Positions 1-12,200 of a DNA stretch of 64,000 nt are shown piece by piece. This stretch comes from Xylocopa sonorina (Eukaryota > Arthropoda > Insecta > Hymenoptera > Apidae): positions 2,507,501-2,571,500 of the forward strand of contig NC_135207.1 in assembly GCF_050948175.1 (NCBI RefSeq), read 5' to 3'. Every line of letters begins with the position of its first letter. The stretch's first letter is position 1. A program made the translations under genes and the position numbers. The notes below the pieces were generated by a model that worked only from the letters and a program-made list of their open reading frames with translations, had not been told where the DNA came from and searched no databases.

Positions 1-2608
1 ATCGTGGGATACTCTATTGATACTGAATTGACTATTGCCATTGACGGAAGTGGTTAGAAATCCAAGATAAAAATTTTGAATTTAAGATTTAACGATATTT
101 CCTCTTCTCCTCTCTGCATTTCACGTCGATCGAGAGCGTACGCTTTTTGCAAATACATTCAAAGTTATTTTTGAACAAGAAAACAAATTTACCTCTTGGA
201 ATCACTCGAAATATTTTATTTATTTCTGAATATTTTTTATAGTAACGATAATTTTACTGTTCGAAGCATCTTCTATCTGTTTTACGAAGAGCAATTTCTA
301 TAGTAGTTCGATGTTTTGTAACGTATAATTGGGTCGATGCAATGTTCCAGTTTTTTTCTCATGTTTTCATTCAAGAAACTTGCTACGCGGTATGTAGTTC
401 GCGCGAAGAAAAAGAAGTAATGACCGCCTGCGGTAACTACAGTTTTTCTATGCGTAAACCTGAAAACATGAAATCAATCTGGTAGTGTTTATGTCGGTAA
501 TAGTGCTAAATTAGCTACTTTAATTCTTATTGATAGAATAAACAATCTATAAGTACATTACGCACAATCTTTGATGCCACGCATAGCTTTGCTAAAGACG
601 CAATAAATATATTATGTATGCATAGTACAATATAGTTTGCGAGGCATTAAAAGTGTTTATACACAATAAACGTGAACACTCGGAAGAAAATGAAAGATAA
701 AAATCCATATAATTTATCATTATATACAGTGATTCATATGTCTGTCAAGAGAGTCACGCAATTTAATGTGTTCTTCCCAAAGGAATTGATCAATGTAAAG
801 CTTGGAACAGAGGGGAGAGATAATGGAAAGGATCATCCTAAATCTAAAATTTTAGTTTTGGATTATTGCTAGTTTCTAAGATATTAATAGATCATTCTCT
901 ATACTTTACATGATCAAAATATGATCGGTTCAGTTATTTTAGTAGCGTTATTAATTTGCTTAGACAATTAATTACTTAATGACGTTTGAAACGCACGTTG
1001 CTGTGTTAAATATAATAATTTAAGTCACACATTGGAATTTTTTTTAATAGTAACATTTCTGTCTACGTGTATAAATACTTAGCAAACTTTTCATGTTTTA
1101 TTCTATTTTTTAAAATTTTAAATAGTGAAATTTTATTTTTACTATTAATCTTAATGGAATAGTATCGTACAATCTTAAAGATTACAACTATTTTTTTTTA
1201 TTTTGTCCAATGCGTTTCTCTTCTCCACCAACCGATCAATCGTTAAATTACGTTAAATTTGTTTTACTATTTGGGACAATGCATGGGAGGATATATGGTA
1301 TGAAAGTTGGAAACTTATTTTTTTTAACGTTACAATGGTGTTTGTCTTAATTGAGAAATTTATAGTTTCCAATATATTGGCAAAAGAAATCGTTACCGCT
1401 ACAGTCTATTCTAGTTACAATATTGTGCTTAGATGATGTGCTTGGTTTATAATAGTAGTAATATATATAATAGTTAATTTGCTTGGGTTTATATTCTGTT
1501 CATAATCTACATTTATATCAACAGAATTTCAGATGAAATTCATGCTTGATTTCAGATGAATGTCTAATGCACACCTGCACATACGAGTCTGCAGCGCGAA
1601 CAGCGTCTGAAACTTAAGAAATAACCCAACCTTTATTCGAGTAAAAGTTCTAAACATCGTTCTGAACAAAAGCTAACCTATAATGTAGTTAGCAATCTTA
1701 TTACTGACGCGCAGACTTTTAGAGATGCACATTTATGGTCAGAATTCACTGTAGCAGTAGCGATCTTCGCAAAAAGTTGGGAAACTATAGATTTCTGGCA
1801 GTATCAGGTTACTATCATTGTAATCCTTGAAGCAAAATCTTTTAACAAGTGTGTCATGCTTCCATCCTGTCGCCTCAAAGCAAAATTGTATGCTTTCAGG
1901 GAATTTTAATTTATTTAATTTTCTAATTTTCCTGTATGGATAGAATTTTATTTTCTTATATATCTACCCCCATTAATACAATTGTCTCATCCTTCTTGCA
2001 TTGTTTTCTTCCGCTTTTCTAAGGCTATTAATATTCTCCATTGAACAGCCAACCGTTTAATTGCCGATTCTAGAATGATTTCGCAGTAAACGGAGTTTTA
2101 AGGTGATATATACCTATTTAGGTGGTTCGATGGTCAGATGACAGCCTTGACATAAACGGCTCAGAAACCTGCCAATATCGACTAAAATAGAAAAGTAGTA
2201 GAAATCAGAAGTATGCTGTGTTAATCACGAGACACAAACTGCTCGAAAATACACGTGTCGTTATATTTTAATCGTTAAAATGGGTGACACAGAAAAGCTG
2301 TAACTTTCATTTGATACGTGATCAGGAATTACGCATATCGAATTACTCAGCAGAACATTATTTCCTGGAATCGTTTTCCTTATTCTCACCTCGAATCTGA
2401 ATTCTCCGCGCGGGACTCGTTATCATTCATAAATGTACAGGGAAACAAACTCGTACAGGGAATTAGTTGACCGAGAATTGTTAAATTAAAGATTAAACGT
2501 TGCAATAAAGCTGGCAATCAACGGTACAAGGCGATAACGTGACGTTTCCCGTATCTGACTGATAACATCGTTCTGACGACATTCGACAGAAATCCGTTTC
2601 TTGCTCGT
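1..2608. other. AT-rich intergenic DNA, nothing recognised
   Basis: Unique, AT-rich sequence. The only open frame above 60 codons (672-872, +) has no coding character. I see no transposon ends or arrays in this stretch. Confidence 0.5.
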
Positions 2609-2790
2609 TTACATAATTCGACTTAATATCAGAGGATGCTGGCCATTAGCGCTTCGCAATAAGCGATCAAGGGACACGAACGCGTGTCCAGACAGGAAGT
2701 TGACCAATAGGAACGTTCCGTTTAGAATCTGCACGTGCGTGATCCGTGGATGCCAGGTTTTCTCGTCTTCCTTGGTGAAAATTCTGCACC
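2609..2790 (-). CDS. possible coding exon, unrecognised protein
   Basis: Read on the minus strand, a pyrimidine-rich stretch ends in a CAG acceptor at 2791-2793. The sequence from 2790 is then open for 59 codons to a TAA at 2609-2611, if two bases complete an incoming phase-1 codon. The codons are rich in C and G at third positions, unlike the surrounding DNA. The peptide starts CRIFTKEDEKTWHPR and continues through HVQILNGTFLLVNFLSG to a TAA. An alternative end is a GTAAAC donor just before the stop. The same GC-rich patch is open in other frames, including a minus-strand frame at 2839-3024 that also ends at a GTAAAC donor but in an incompatible phase. I do not recognise the protein. It may be an exon of a gene extending beyond the window, or an exonic fragment. 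Confidence 0.3.
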
Positions 2791-3030
2791 CTGAATTAAA
2801 CGAGTCGTGCGTTTCGCCAGTTAATTTTCCTATCGCGTTTACCTCTCTATCGGAAAAACTTCTTGCAGATCGAACGATTCGAGGGGGGCAACAACTGGAG
2901 CATTGAAATTTATGCGTGAAGTTTTAATTACGCAGATAGAATCGTGCATTCCTTTGGCTCGCTCTGGACGCGAATTAAATTGGTCGTTGCTACCGCCATC
3001 TTGGACGAGAAGATCGTCTCGCAAATTTTT

Positions 3031-4429
3031 TTATGGTATTTCGTTCGAACTAGAAATAAAGACTCTTCATTGATGAAATTAAGTTCACTGTTGTGTACAA
3101 GGAAATTATTTTGCAAAGGTTTCTCGTTTGAAATTGTTACCAGTTGTTGGACGATATATTTGGTTACGTATTATTTATGAGAAATTCTGAAAGCTGATTG
3201 CGAAACAATTAGTCGATTTCTGTAAAGTCACTCGATATAGATGTAGTTCTTAAAATATACTCGTTTCCAGTTAAGATTCCAAACTGTTTAGTCGCCGCAT
3301 TCGCGACAAGTTGACTGTACGAGGTTAAAGGTTTTCCAAGGCTGCTCTGCGATTGGTCTCTTGTAACTTATCGTTTGGAAAGAGCAATAATAATTTTACA
3401 TACTTTTTATTGCTTACTGAATGCAGGTGGCATTGGTATTTTACATGTTCAGAATAATGCTGAGTGCACAATCAGTATTCCAAGCTGTGCAGCGATTTTA
3501 CTAAAAAACAGGGAAAAAAAGAGTTGTTTTAATTAAATTCCTACTTTTGTTGCTTTAAAATGTGATATTATTAAATTGCGTATGATTCAACTTGGAGATA
3601 AAAACGTTGATTAACAAAATCTGAGTCAGATGTTTTAACGGAATACAATAAGAAAATAAGAAAAGCCTTTGAAGTTTCTTGTGAAATATCGTACTTTGTG
3701 TGCAACAAATATCATAGATCCAATAATAAGTCCAATGATCGAACGATATTGGTACTGATAGTTCATTCTCAAAGTCCAGATCGATTTACTGTTATTCAAG
3801 TCAATTAATAGGTGACAAACATCAAAGAGTGCAATTAATTGTTTCACAATCGCTCTAAGAATCTTATCGAAAGGAAATTCTAAAGGAACATTTTCTTCTT
3901 GATCCAACGTAAGGTTCACAATTAATAACATTGTGTCGACTTGCCTCTTTTGTAGCTGCAACTAATTTATTTTCCAAAGACACTGATAGAAACGACAGAA
4001 TTGTGTGCATCATCGTTGCGAAATAATGCACATGAAGAGATTGAACGTCTTATTCATGACTGTACAGTCTTGCCCAAGGTCGAAGCTGGTCTGCTAGAAT
4101 AACACGATGCATGCCGTGGTGTACTGTATATATCACGCTCAGTGACCTCGTTATCTATTTTCAAAGACGAGATTTCACTGTGCTCATGGGTCCTCTTACT
4201 TTGTCGTTTTTATTAAACACCCTAATCGTATCAGTCGTCTTTCGTACACCAACTACGGTCACTTCAACATGTTCACAGGCCACAATTTTGTAAAACGAAA
4301 CATTTATTTGCAGTTTATTTTGAGAAAACGCTTTATGCGTGAAGGAAAAGTGGAGTATTCTTCAAAACGAGAACCGTCGCCAATCAATAGGGAATTTAGA
4401 TGGTTGACCTGCTTCGAAATTCTCGAATA
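3031..4429. other. AT-rich intergenic DNA
   Basis: No transposon termini or arrays seen. A 108-codon minus-strand frame (3635-3961) lacks an ATG at its start and resembles no family I know, so it is not annotated. Confidence 0.45.
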
Positions 4430-5235
4430 AAGTGATTTGTACATGGATAAGAAAATGATAGATTTGTAACGCTAGTATAGGAAACGGAAACTACAAAGAA
4501 TTCGCGTTAAAATTTTCTATGCTCTTCGTCCTAAATTTTGTGTGTGATTTATTCAGAAGATCCATCTAATAAAGTTGATAATAACAAATTTATTTCTTTG
4601 AGAATTATTTAGAAGCTTAATCTATTGATTTTTACATCGATAAGAAAATAATAGATTTGTAACGTTAGTGTAGAAAGTGGAAACTACAAAAAAATCGCAT
4701 TCAAATTTCCTCTGTTCTTCATTCTAAATTTTATGTTAGACTTATTCAGAAGATCCATCTAATAAAATTGATAATAACAAAAATAACAAATTCATTTCTT
4801 TGAGAATTATTTAGAAGTTTACTCTAGTGATTTGTACATTGATAAGAAAATAATAGATTTGTAATGCTAGTGTAGGAAACGAAAACTACAAAAATTCGCA
4901 TTAAAATTCCCTTTGCTCTTCATTCTAAATTTTATGTTGGACTTATTCAGAAGGTCCATCTAATAAAATTGATAATAACAAAAATAACAAATTCATTTCT
5001 TTGAGAATTATTTAGAAGTTTAATCTAGTGATTTGTACATCGATAAGAAAATAATAAATTTGTAACGCTAGTGTAGGAAGCAGAAACTGCACTAAAAATT
5101 CTAAAAATTCGCATTAAAATTTCCTTTGCTCTTTATTCTAAATTTTATATGAAATCCATTTAGAAGATCCATCTAATGAAATTGATAATAACAAAGGTAA
5201 CAAATTTATTTCTTTGACAATTATTTAGAAGTTTA
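4430..5235. repeat. tandem array, 4 units of about 200 bp
   Basis: The anchor GATAAGAAAATAATAGATTTG recurs with small changes near 4445, 4637, 4841 and 5041, giving spacings of about 192 to 204 bp. Each unit also carries CTTATTCAGAAGATCCATC. The last unit differs most. There is no coding capacity. Confidence 0.85.
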
Positions 5236-5439
5236 ATTTGTCCCTATTGGTTTCAATGATTTTAGAATATGCAAACAGGAGCAAGATATTAAATAACTTG
5301 TTCATATACGTGTAATTAACGTATCTGCTAATTTGTAAGACATTTGTACACTTGCAAAAAAGGATCGTTATCATTACAAGGAATTCTGCTTACAAATTGG
5401 CGAAAATATATATATGTATATCGATATTGTCCATCATTT

Positions 5440-5615
5440 CACAGTTTATCTTTTGTTTACAACGAGGTTTAGGCGATTATAGCGTAATTTGACTTTATAA
5501 TCCAACTCTAATTGCATATTCACAAGTAAAATTAATTAGTATATCAATTGGACTTGGGTTTGGGAGCTGAGTTCGCCTAAACTTCATTATAAACAAGAGA
5601 TAAACCGCGAAGTGA
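5440..5615. repeat. short imperfect inverted repeat, MITE-like
   Basis: A left arm reading AGTTTATCTTTTGTTTACAA then GAGGTTTAGGCGA is mirrored at 5572-5610 by TCGCCTAAACTT then ATAAACAAGAGATAAACC. Related fragments, such as AGAGCTTATCTCTTGTTTAT, occur near 12430, 12690 and 15300, so this looks like a dispersed element family. No target-site duplication could be fixed. Confidence 0.4.
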
Positions 5616-5764
5616 TCGTTAAATCAAGATTAACGCATAAGTTCTTAAGAAACCACACTTGTACACAAAGTTCAGTGGAATGATAACAATCTACATTTAC
5701 AAATGACTCAGAAACGAAAGTCGAATGACGGTAGTAACATGTGTAGAAGATTATTTCATATATA

Positions 5765-7413
5765 CAGTGCTGGACAAAAGTATTGGCACAGCATGATTGT
5801 TATGATAAAAATGCTTATAACTATGAAACAAATTGTTAAAAAGGAAAAATTTGTTTACACGTTTATTTATTTATTATTCTAGATTATTATTTAACAGAAA
5901 CAGTAATATAAATAAAGTGATATGCGAAATAATAACAAAAACATATTTATTGAGCGTTTTAAGCATGGACAAAAGTATTGGCACATTATACAAAATTTAG
6001 TGTAGTTGTATCTCTCCGAAAAAAATCCGATTGTCACTTGATGGTATAGGTAGGGGATTCCCTGATAGTCATTTTTTCTAACAGTCATCCTTAAGTTCAG
6101 TCGATTAGCAACATAGGAAATATAACAAGCAACAATGTCAAGAAGAGGGAAAGAAACTACAAGTGAAGAGAGAAAAATAATATTAAATTTGCACAAAATG
6201 CGAAAATCTTATAGTGAAATAGCAAAAAGTGTTAATAGAAGTCGATTCACTATTAGAAGTGTCGTAAAACGATTTGAGAATCAATCAGATTTCAAAAGTA
6301 GGAATCGAAGTGGACGTCCCTCAAAGTTAACAGTTAGAGAAAAACGGAAAATTGTAAAGGAAGTGAAAATAAATTGTAAATTAAACTCATCACAACTTAG
6401 AGCAAAGTTAAATGAAGAAAATAAAAAAGAAGTAAGTTCGAAAACTATACGGAGAGTGTTAAAAGATGCGGGATATTCTGCGTGTGTCGCAAGAAGGAAA
6501 CCATACATATCCAAGAAGAATCGGAAGATGAGAAAAGAATTTGCAAAAGAATTTATAAAAAAGGATCCCACATTCTGGAATAACGTATTATTTTCAGATG
6601 AAACTAAATTTAATATATTTAAATCAGATGGCAGAGTATTAGTTTGGAGAAAGCCAAATACGGAAATGGATCCACAACATTTACAAGCCACTGTGAAACA
6701 TGGAGGAGGTGGAGTCATGGTATGGGGTTCCATTGCAGCGTCTGGGGTTGGCGAATTAGTATTCATAGATGAGATTATGGACAAATATGTATATTTAAAT
6801 ATATTAAAGGAAAATTTATTTAAAAGTGCTAATAAATTAAATCTCCCGCGTGATTTTTATTTTCAACAAGACCATGATCCAAAACATACTGCCTATATTG
6901 TACGACAATGGATCGTTTACAATACCGCACATACATTAAATACCCCACCCCAGAGTCCAGACATGAATCCCATCGAACATGTTTGGAATGAATTAGAAAA
7001 AAAAATTAGAAAATATAATATAACAAACAAAAACCAATTAAAAGCTATTATTTTACAAGAATGGAACAATATAGAGCCGGATTTTACAAAAAAATTGGTA
7101 ACTTCAATGCCAAAACGATTGAAGGAAGTTATCATGAGGAATGGAGGGCCAACCAAATATTAATTTTTAATTTCTAAGTACTTTCAATCATTTGTGCCAA
7201 TACTTTTGTCCATGCTTAAAACGCTCAATAAATATGTTTTTGTTATTATTTCGCATATCACTTTATTTATATTACTGTTTCTGTTAAATAATAATCTAGA
7301 ATAATAAATAAATAAACGTGTAAACAAATTTTTCCTTTTTAACAATTTGTTTCATAGTTATAAGCATTTTTATCATAACAATCATGCTGTGCCAATACTT
7401 TTGTCCAGCACTG
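5765..7413 (+). mobile_element. complete Tc1-family transposon with 221-bp TIRs
   Basis: The 1649-bp element is bounded by TA at 5763-5764 and 7414-7415. It begins CAGTGCTGGACAAAAG and ends in the reverse complement. The arms 5765-5985 and 7193-7413 read as exact mirror images over 221 bp by eye. Each arm holds two copies of TGGACAAAAGTATTGGCACA, at its outer and inner ends (5771, 5966; mirrored at 7193, 7388). This is the IR/DR arrangement known from Tc1-family elements such as Sleeping Beauty, where the direct repeats bind transposase. The interior holds one uninterrupted transposase frame. Identical arms and an intact frame imply a recent insertion, possibly a still mobile copy. Confidence 0.95.
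6135..7163 (+). CDS. Tc1-family DD34E transposase, intact, 342 aa
   Basis: This would cut and paste the surrounding element at TA targets in the nucleus. The N-terminus (about residues 10-110) has two helix-turn-helix-like parts separated by a basic SGRPSKLT stretch, the paired-like DNA-binding arrangement of Tc1 transposases. The catalytic core follows: first Asp in LFSDETKFN (about residue 155), second in FQQDHDPKHT (about 246), Glu in SPDMNPIEHVWNE. The spacing from second Asp to Glu is 34 residues, the DD34E signature of the Tc1 group. The length of 342 aa is normal for the family. The ATG at 6135 begins MSRRGKETTSEERK, as expected for a Tc1 N-terminus, and lies 149 bp inside the left TIR. 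There are no frameshifts, internal stops or introns. Confidence 0.95.
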   Translation: MSRRGKETTSEERKIILNLHKMRKSYSEIAKSVNRSRFTIRSVVKRFENQSDFKSRNRSGRPSKLTVREKRKIVKEVKINCKLNSSQLRAKLNEENKKEVSSKTIRRVLKDAGYSACVARRKPYISKKNRKMRKEFAKEFIKKDPTFWNNVLFSDETKFNIFKSDGRVLVWRKPNTEMDPQHLQATVKHGGGGVMVWGSIAASGVGELVFIDEIMDKYVYLNILKENLFKSANKLNLPRDFYFQQDHDPKHTAYIVRQWIVYNTAHTLNTPPQSPDMNPIEHVWNELEKKIRKYNITNKNQLKAIILQEWNNIEPDFTKKLVTSMPKRLKEVIMRNGGPTKY

Positions 7414-7668
7414 TATATTTATTTTTATAATATAAAAAATCATCAAAATCAATAGAGAAGAGTAAACTTATAAATACTGTGAAAAATGACAAATTCACAA
7501 GAGTATAAAAAGGACGTCGTCGACAATGGTAGTAGCATGTGTAGAAGATTATTCCATATATATTTATTTATTTTTATAATATAAAAAATCATCAAAATCA
7601 ATAAAGAAGAGTAAACTTATAAATACTGTGAGAAATGACAAATTCACAAGAGTATAAAAAGAACGTAG
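7414..7668. repeat. tandem duplication split by the Tc1 insertion
   Basis: A unit of about 135 bp containing AATCATCAAAATCAATA and GAGTATAAAAAG is present twice (about 7414-7553 and 7561-7668). Its upstream part, GTAGTAACATGTGTAGAAGATTATT, lies left of the transposon at 5731. The downstream copy at 7530-7600 is therefore an unoccupied version of the insertion site. Confidence 0.8.
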
Positions 7669-7866
7669 TCGATCGATTCCAGACAGTTTTGCGTTTGCTG
7701 GAGGAAGAACTGCCATCGAACCATTACTATGTTTAATTGCCACACTTCTCTCTAATCATTATTACAAATAAACTGCTTAATTGTTTATAAATACTTAATT
7801 ATCAGGCAAATTTCATACCGTTACAATCTCTGCATTTATTGCACTCATCTTTTCCAGATTATTCTC

Positions 7867-8259
7867 ATGATCTTCGACCTTTTCACAATTTCTCTTATCA
7901 GAGCTGATAAGAGACTTGATCCTCCAGTTCATCTAACGAAACGAGTCGAGAAATGCGAACAAAACGTGATATCCACGCGATTGCGGGCCAAGGATTGGTG
8001 TTCAGGGACTTCTGAGTGGGTCCTTGCCAAACAGCCTTGCACCCAAGGTCAATCAGAAGTCTTTCCAGAAGTTCTCCAAATTCGCCAGTTGGACAACACA
8101 ATTCAGACAGTCGTCGAATCGTTTGCCGTAAACGTAAACGATTCTGACGTTTCCTTGAAACTCGATACTGCTTTTAAAATGAAATTCTCAGTAAAACAAT
8201 TAGGTGATACTCTAGAACGACTATCTGCTTCCAGTTTCGATTACTTTTTTATACGTTAG
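7867..8259 (+). CDS. unrecognised 130-codon open frame, possible exon or gene fragment
   Basis: A GC-richer island starts with ATG at 7867 and stays open for 130 codons to TAG. It lies just after a plausible acceptor, CTTTTCCAG, at about 7848-7856. The composition is ordinary for a soluble protein and I see no membrane segment or known motif. The opposite strand is also open for about 90 codons (about 7898-8180, no ATG) and its peptide, containing GCKAVWQGPTQKS, looks equally protein-like, so even the strand is uncertain. Either could be an exon of an unrecognised gene or a decayed fragment. Confidence 0.25.
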   Translation: MIFDLFTISLIRADKRLDPPVHLTKRVEKCEQNVISTRLRAKDWCSGTSEWVLAKQPCTQGQSEVFPEVLQIRQLDNTIQTVVESFAVNVNDSDVSLKLDTAFKMKFSVKQLGDTLERLSASSFDYFFIR

Positions 8260-9035
8260 ATGGAAATCTACATTTTGAAGAACTCTGTGTCATACATTTA
8301 ACTGGAACTCGAATTTAGTTATCGAGATATTCAAGATATTTTTGGCGAGAGAGGGATAGAATCCAAATTCAAATTTTATTTTTGCCTATTTATTACTTTA
8401 TTTAACTATTTATTTTTTATTTTATTTAATTTCCATTTTATTTTTGGTTTAATAGTTTTTAATATATGAATAAAAAGCTGTCAGTACAGTGCATACAAAA
8501 TTGTCTATACAGACATTAATCAACCGCTTTCAGTAGTAATCAGTTCAGTCATCTCAGTCAGTTCAGTATCTCTACAGTGTTCCACGTCACATTAATTGTA
8601 TTTTATTACCTATTAAAGTAGAATGTATGCTCAAAGTTGCTAAAGATGGCTCTGTTATCAATGTACAAATCAATTTATTCAATAATGCCAGATAAAAGTT
8701 ATGGGACGCCTTTTCATTTTGAATACATTTCGTAGATACTGAGATTAATTTTACAATTTACAATTCGTCATCCATTTTAAAAAGGTTTACTTTCTACAGT
8801 CGACGATGGCTTAAGTGCTACTTAAATGCCACCTGTGTAGGCTACATTCAATCAGTTATTTGTTACGCTTGTATAAGATTGTATAGAGTGTTATGTATAG
8901 TACTGAAAAGTTCTTTATTTATCATATATTTATCATCTGATGAAAATATTATCAATATCATATATTTATTATCTGATGAAATATTAGAAGGTAGAAATTA
9001 CTATTTGGAATTTGGATTTTATTCCATTTCCATTC
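8260..9035. other. AT-rich DNA, no feature recognised
   Basis: Mostly AT-rich sequence. A short repeat containing ATATATTTATCATCTGATGAAA occurs twice near 8922-8985. Confidence 0.4.
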
Positions 9036-9039
9036 CAAA

Positions 9040-9235
9040 TTTATCTTTCAAATTTACATTCTTAAATGGAAGAACATCTGAAAACAGCTATTTTAGAACT
9101 GTCCATTTCTACTATATCTGAAAACTATTGAAATTGATCTTTCAAATTTACATTCTTATGCGGAAGAACACCTGAAAACAACCATTTTAAAACTGTCCAT
9201 TTCTACAGCATATCTGAAAATTATTGAAATTGGGA
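9040..9235. repeat. tandem duplication, 2 units of about 95 bp
   Basis: CTTTCAAATTTACATTCTTA begins at 9045 and again at 9139. Both units continue with GGAAGAACA, CTGAAAACA and CTGTCCATTTCTAC. Confidence 0.8.
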
Positions 9236-12200
9236 ATGCTTTCAACTTTAAACGATAAGTTTAACTTAATGTAGTTGTAAGAAATGTTACTTCTTCTGGA
9301 TTATTCCAACGCGTCAATGTAGAAGCAAAAATGAATCTTGCGTTAAGAAACGGAATCTTGGATATAACTTGTGAAAGAAATCTATCGATTTCAGCGGACC
9401 TTCAACTGTCCATACTGAAGAGAAGAAAAGACACGCGCAGACTTTGCGTCGTCATTTCTTTTTAAGCGTGAGGATTCAAGATTTTCTGTCGAGTGTTTTG
9501 TCTTTTCGTTTAGCTTTCATGGCACGCAAACGTTCTTCCAAGCCTTCTAATAAAGCACATAGTTTTTACTATTAGTAATTATTACTTTTTAGTATATTAG
9601 TCAACTTTCATTTTCGTTTATCCATATTTAACAAGAAACATGCTACGTTGTAATATTTTGGCACTTTGCAAAGCGTAGAAGAAATAGAAAATGATATAAC
9701 AAAGTAAAATTATTCCTTGCCTCAACTACCTTATCGAATAGATTGTAAAAGCAACAAGATTCAGTTTTATCGTTAGTAAAACTCTTTGAGAAGGGAACTA
9801 TGCATAGACGAAGCAAACTTGTAGTTATTCTAATAATCGAAATAAAAAAAGACAAATCACTATCTTTTGAATTCTGATATTCCGTCAGCAACTATTCAGT
9901 AGGTGATAAGCATTCCAGTGTAAACTTTAGTCTACAATTAATAGTGTCATTTCTTATATTGGTCAACTGCATTTGCGATTATCTTCCACATTTTCTGTAG
10001 AATTCACCTTATTACGATTACAAGTGTTAGGCATTTAGTTTGATAGCTCTTGGGATCAAACAGCAATTTAATTGCTACACCAATTATGATTTTAAGGGAA
10101 GATACTGATAACAGTTATCAGCATTCCTACTCCAGTGACCACTTCACATTTTTTGCAGTGTAATTTATTCCTCGACTGGTTTAACACGGCGATTTGTGTT
10201 GTTTTCGATATTTAGACATCGATATCGAGGGGTCGTTTAACGGTCCAAAGATGAACCAGGTTGTTTTGCGCGCCTGCCTCGAGTGAAGTCCGCGTCCAAC
10301 GTTGAGAACGATTTCGCTATTGCACGAGAGCGCGATATACGATAAATAGATAAAGAGATAAGACGCATGCATTCCTACAAACGTTGTTAACCACGTCGAC
10401 CTTTTTTTTCTTTTCTTTTCTTTTTTTTTTGCCAATGGTTTTTCTTGCAGTGTCATTAATCCGACTACTGTTAAAGTACTGGAGGTACGGTATCTCTTGG
10501 AAATAAACGTGACCGGATAGCGATTCATCATGATCGTGGAGGACAAACAGTGAGTCGTAGCAACAATTGATATAAAATCAATAGCTTGCTTTCCTCTACA
10601 TTCTACGCTATTCTAGATATATTCAGCCAAGCATGTGCTCGCGCTAGTGCACATTTCTACGATTCTTGTGTCTATTCGAATTTCTTTTTGTAGACGCGGA
10701 TAATCTCAAAATTATTCGTACAAAATTATTGTTAAAAATTTAACAAGAATGTTCGAAATAATTAGAGAGTAAAGTATTAGAAAATAAAAGATTCCTCTTC
10801 AATTTTAGCAATTTCATATATACCTATTTTTGTTGAAATCTAATTGCAAGAAAATGGAAAATACATTGATTATCTGTAATGAGATTAGATTATGTCATTA
10901 TACAACATCATAATATAAAAAAAAATTATTAGAAATTATTGAAAATTATTAAAAATTATTAAAAATTATTATAAGATTAAGGTCAGTATAATTCCTAATA
11001 ACGATGACCAATGTTCATAAGGTTTATGCATTCGTGAAAATATTTAAATAATGTCGTTAAATAATTACCAAACACTTAAATAATTATTGTAATTGATTTG
11101 CTCGTAAATGTAGACGATAATTGGTCAAGTTACATTTTATGACTTGTTTTGCCTGAAATTTATGAAGTGTTTATTATTTAGAAAAGAAAATGTTAGATAG
11201 TCTTATACTATATATCTTATTATTTCACACATTTGTGTTGCATTCACTGTTGCATGAATAATTTTGAATGCATTACATATATATATGTAGACACGTTTTA
11301 GTGTAAGTAGTATAGAGCAAGCTTTTTTGAACGAAATTGTAACATGCACCAAAAAACATTTACTTTTTATTTTTCATTCTGGATAAATGTTTACTTTGCC
11401 AGCTTTTCTTAATCTTGACTATTTCACTGCACTTTTTTTGTTCGACTGGCTTCAATTTATCAGTGACTCGCGAAGTCAGCTGATAGAAACTGAAAAATTG
11501 TTGTGCTTCTTGGAATTTAAGAAAAGCATGAAAGGAATAAATATACCACATTCTCTGAACTTAACTCACTTGTTTGCTCGCTTTCGTTCTACTTTTCTTT
11601 GCAGTCAATTTCTGTACAACTCGGTCTTATCATTCACATGTTTCGATTCCATCTAATCGATGGATTAGCGTAAGTTATACTAAGAATAGTAATTTAGCCA
11701 CGCGAGATAAAATTCAAAATTATTTAAATTGGTCAAGTTTGGTCTAAGTAAGTAGTTGAGTGTTTTCTTCCTGCAAACTTATCCAAATTCGTGTAAATAT
11801 GTGTTAACAAATATCAATTGTTTCATTGTTTGAATTGTCGTAGAAATTAATTAATTAATTAACCGTTTGACGCTGTTGAAACAAGGCTCTAACTAATGAT
11901 AACTAGTGAATCAGGATTCGCAGGTTTCGACTTTAATTTACGGTTCGTAGAATAATTACTTACCTTGAATTTTAAATAAGTTGCGCGAGCTATCGTTAAC
12001 AAGACTAATGGCAATTACATTTACAAAGTAAGAAACATTTTCTTCCTCTCGAATAGAATAACAAAAATGTTAGACTTTATCGAGTTCCATTAATTCTTCG
12101 TTTCAATGATAAAGTGAAGCTTTCTAAGAAAAACAGTTTGAGTGAAGTGGCATGAATTAGTGGTAAAAGCCGCTAAAGTAAACGTTTACCACGTTAATTT

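Noticed and set aside
3635..3961. 108-codon minus-strand frame
   Set aside because: It begins at a non-ATG codon, resembles no family I know and has A/T-ending codons like background. It could be an exon but lacks support.
6281..6784. Minus-strand frames across the Tc1 transposase
   Set aside because: Antisense shadows of the transposase gene.
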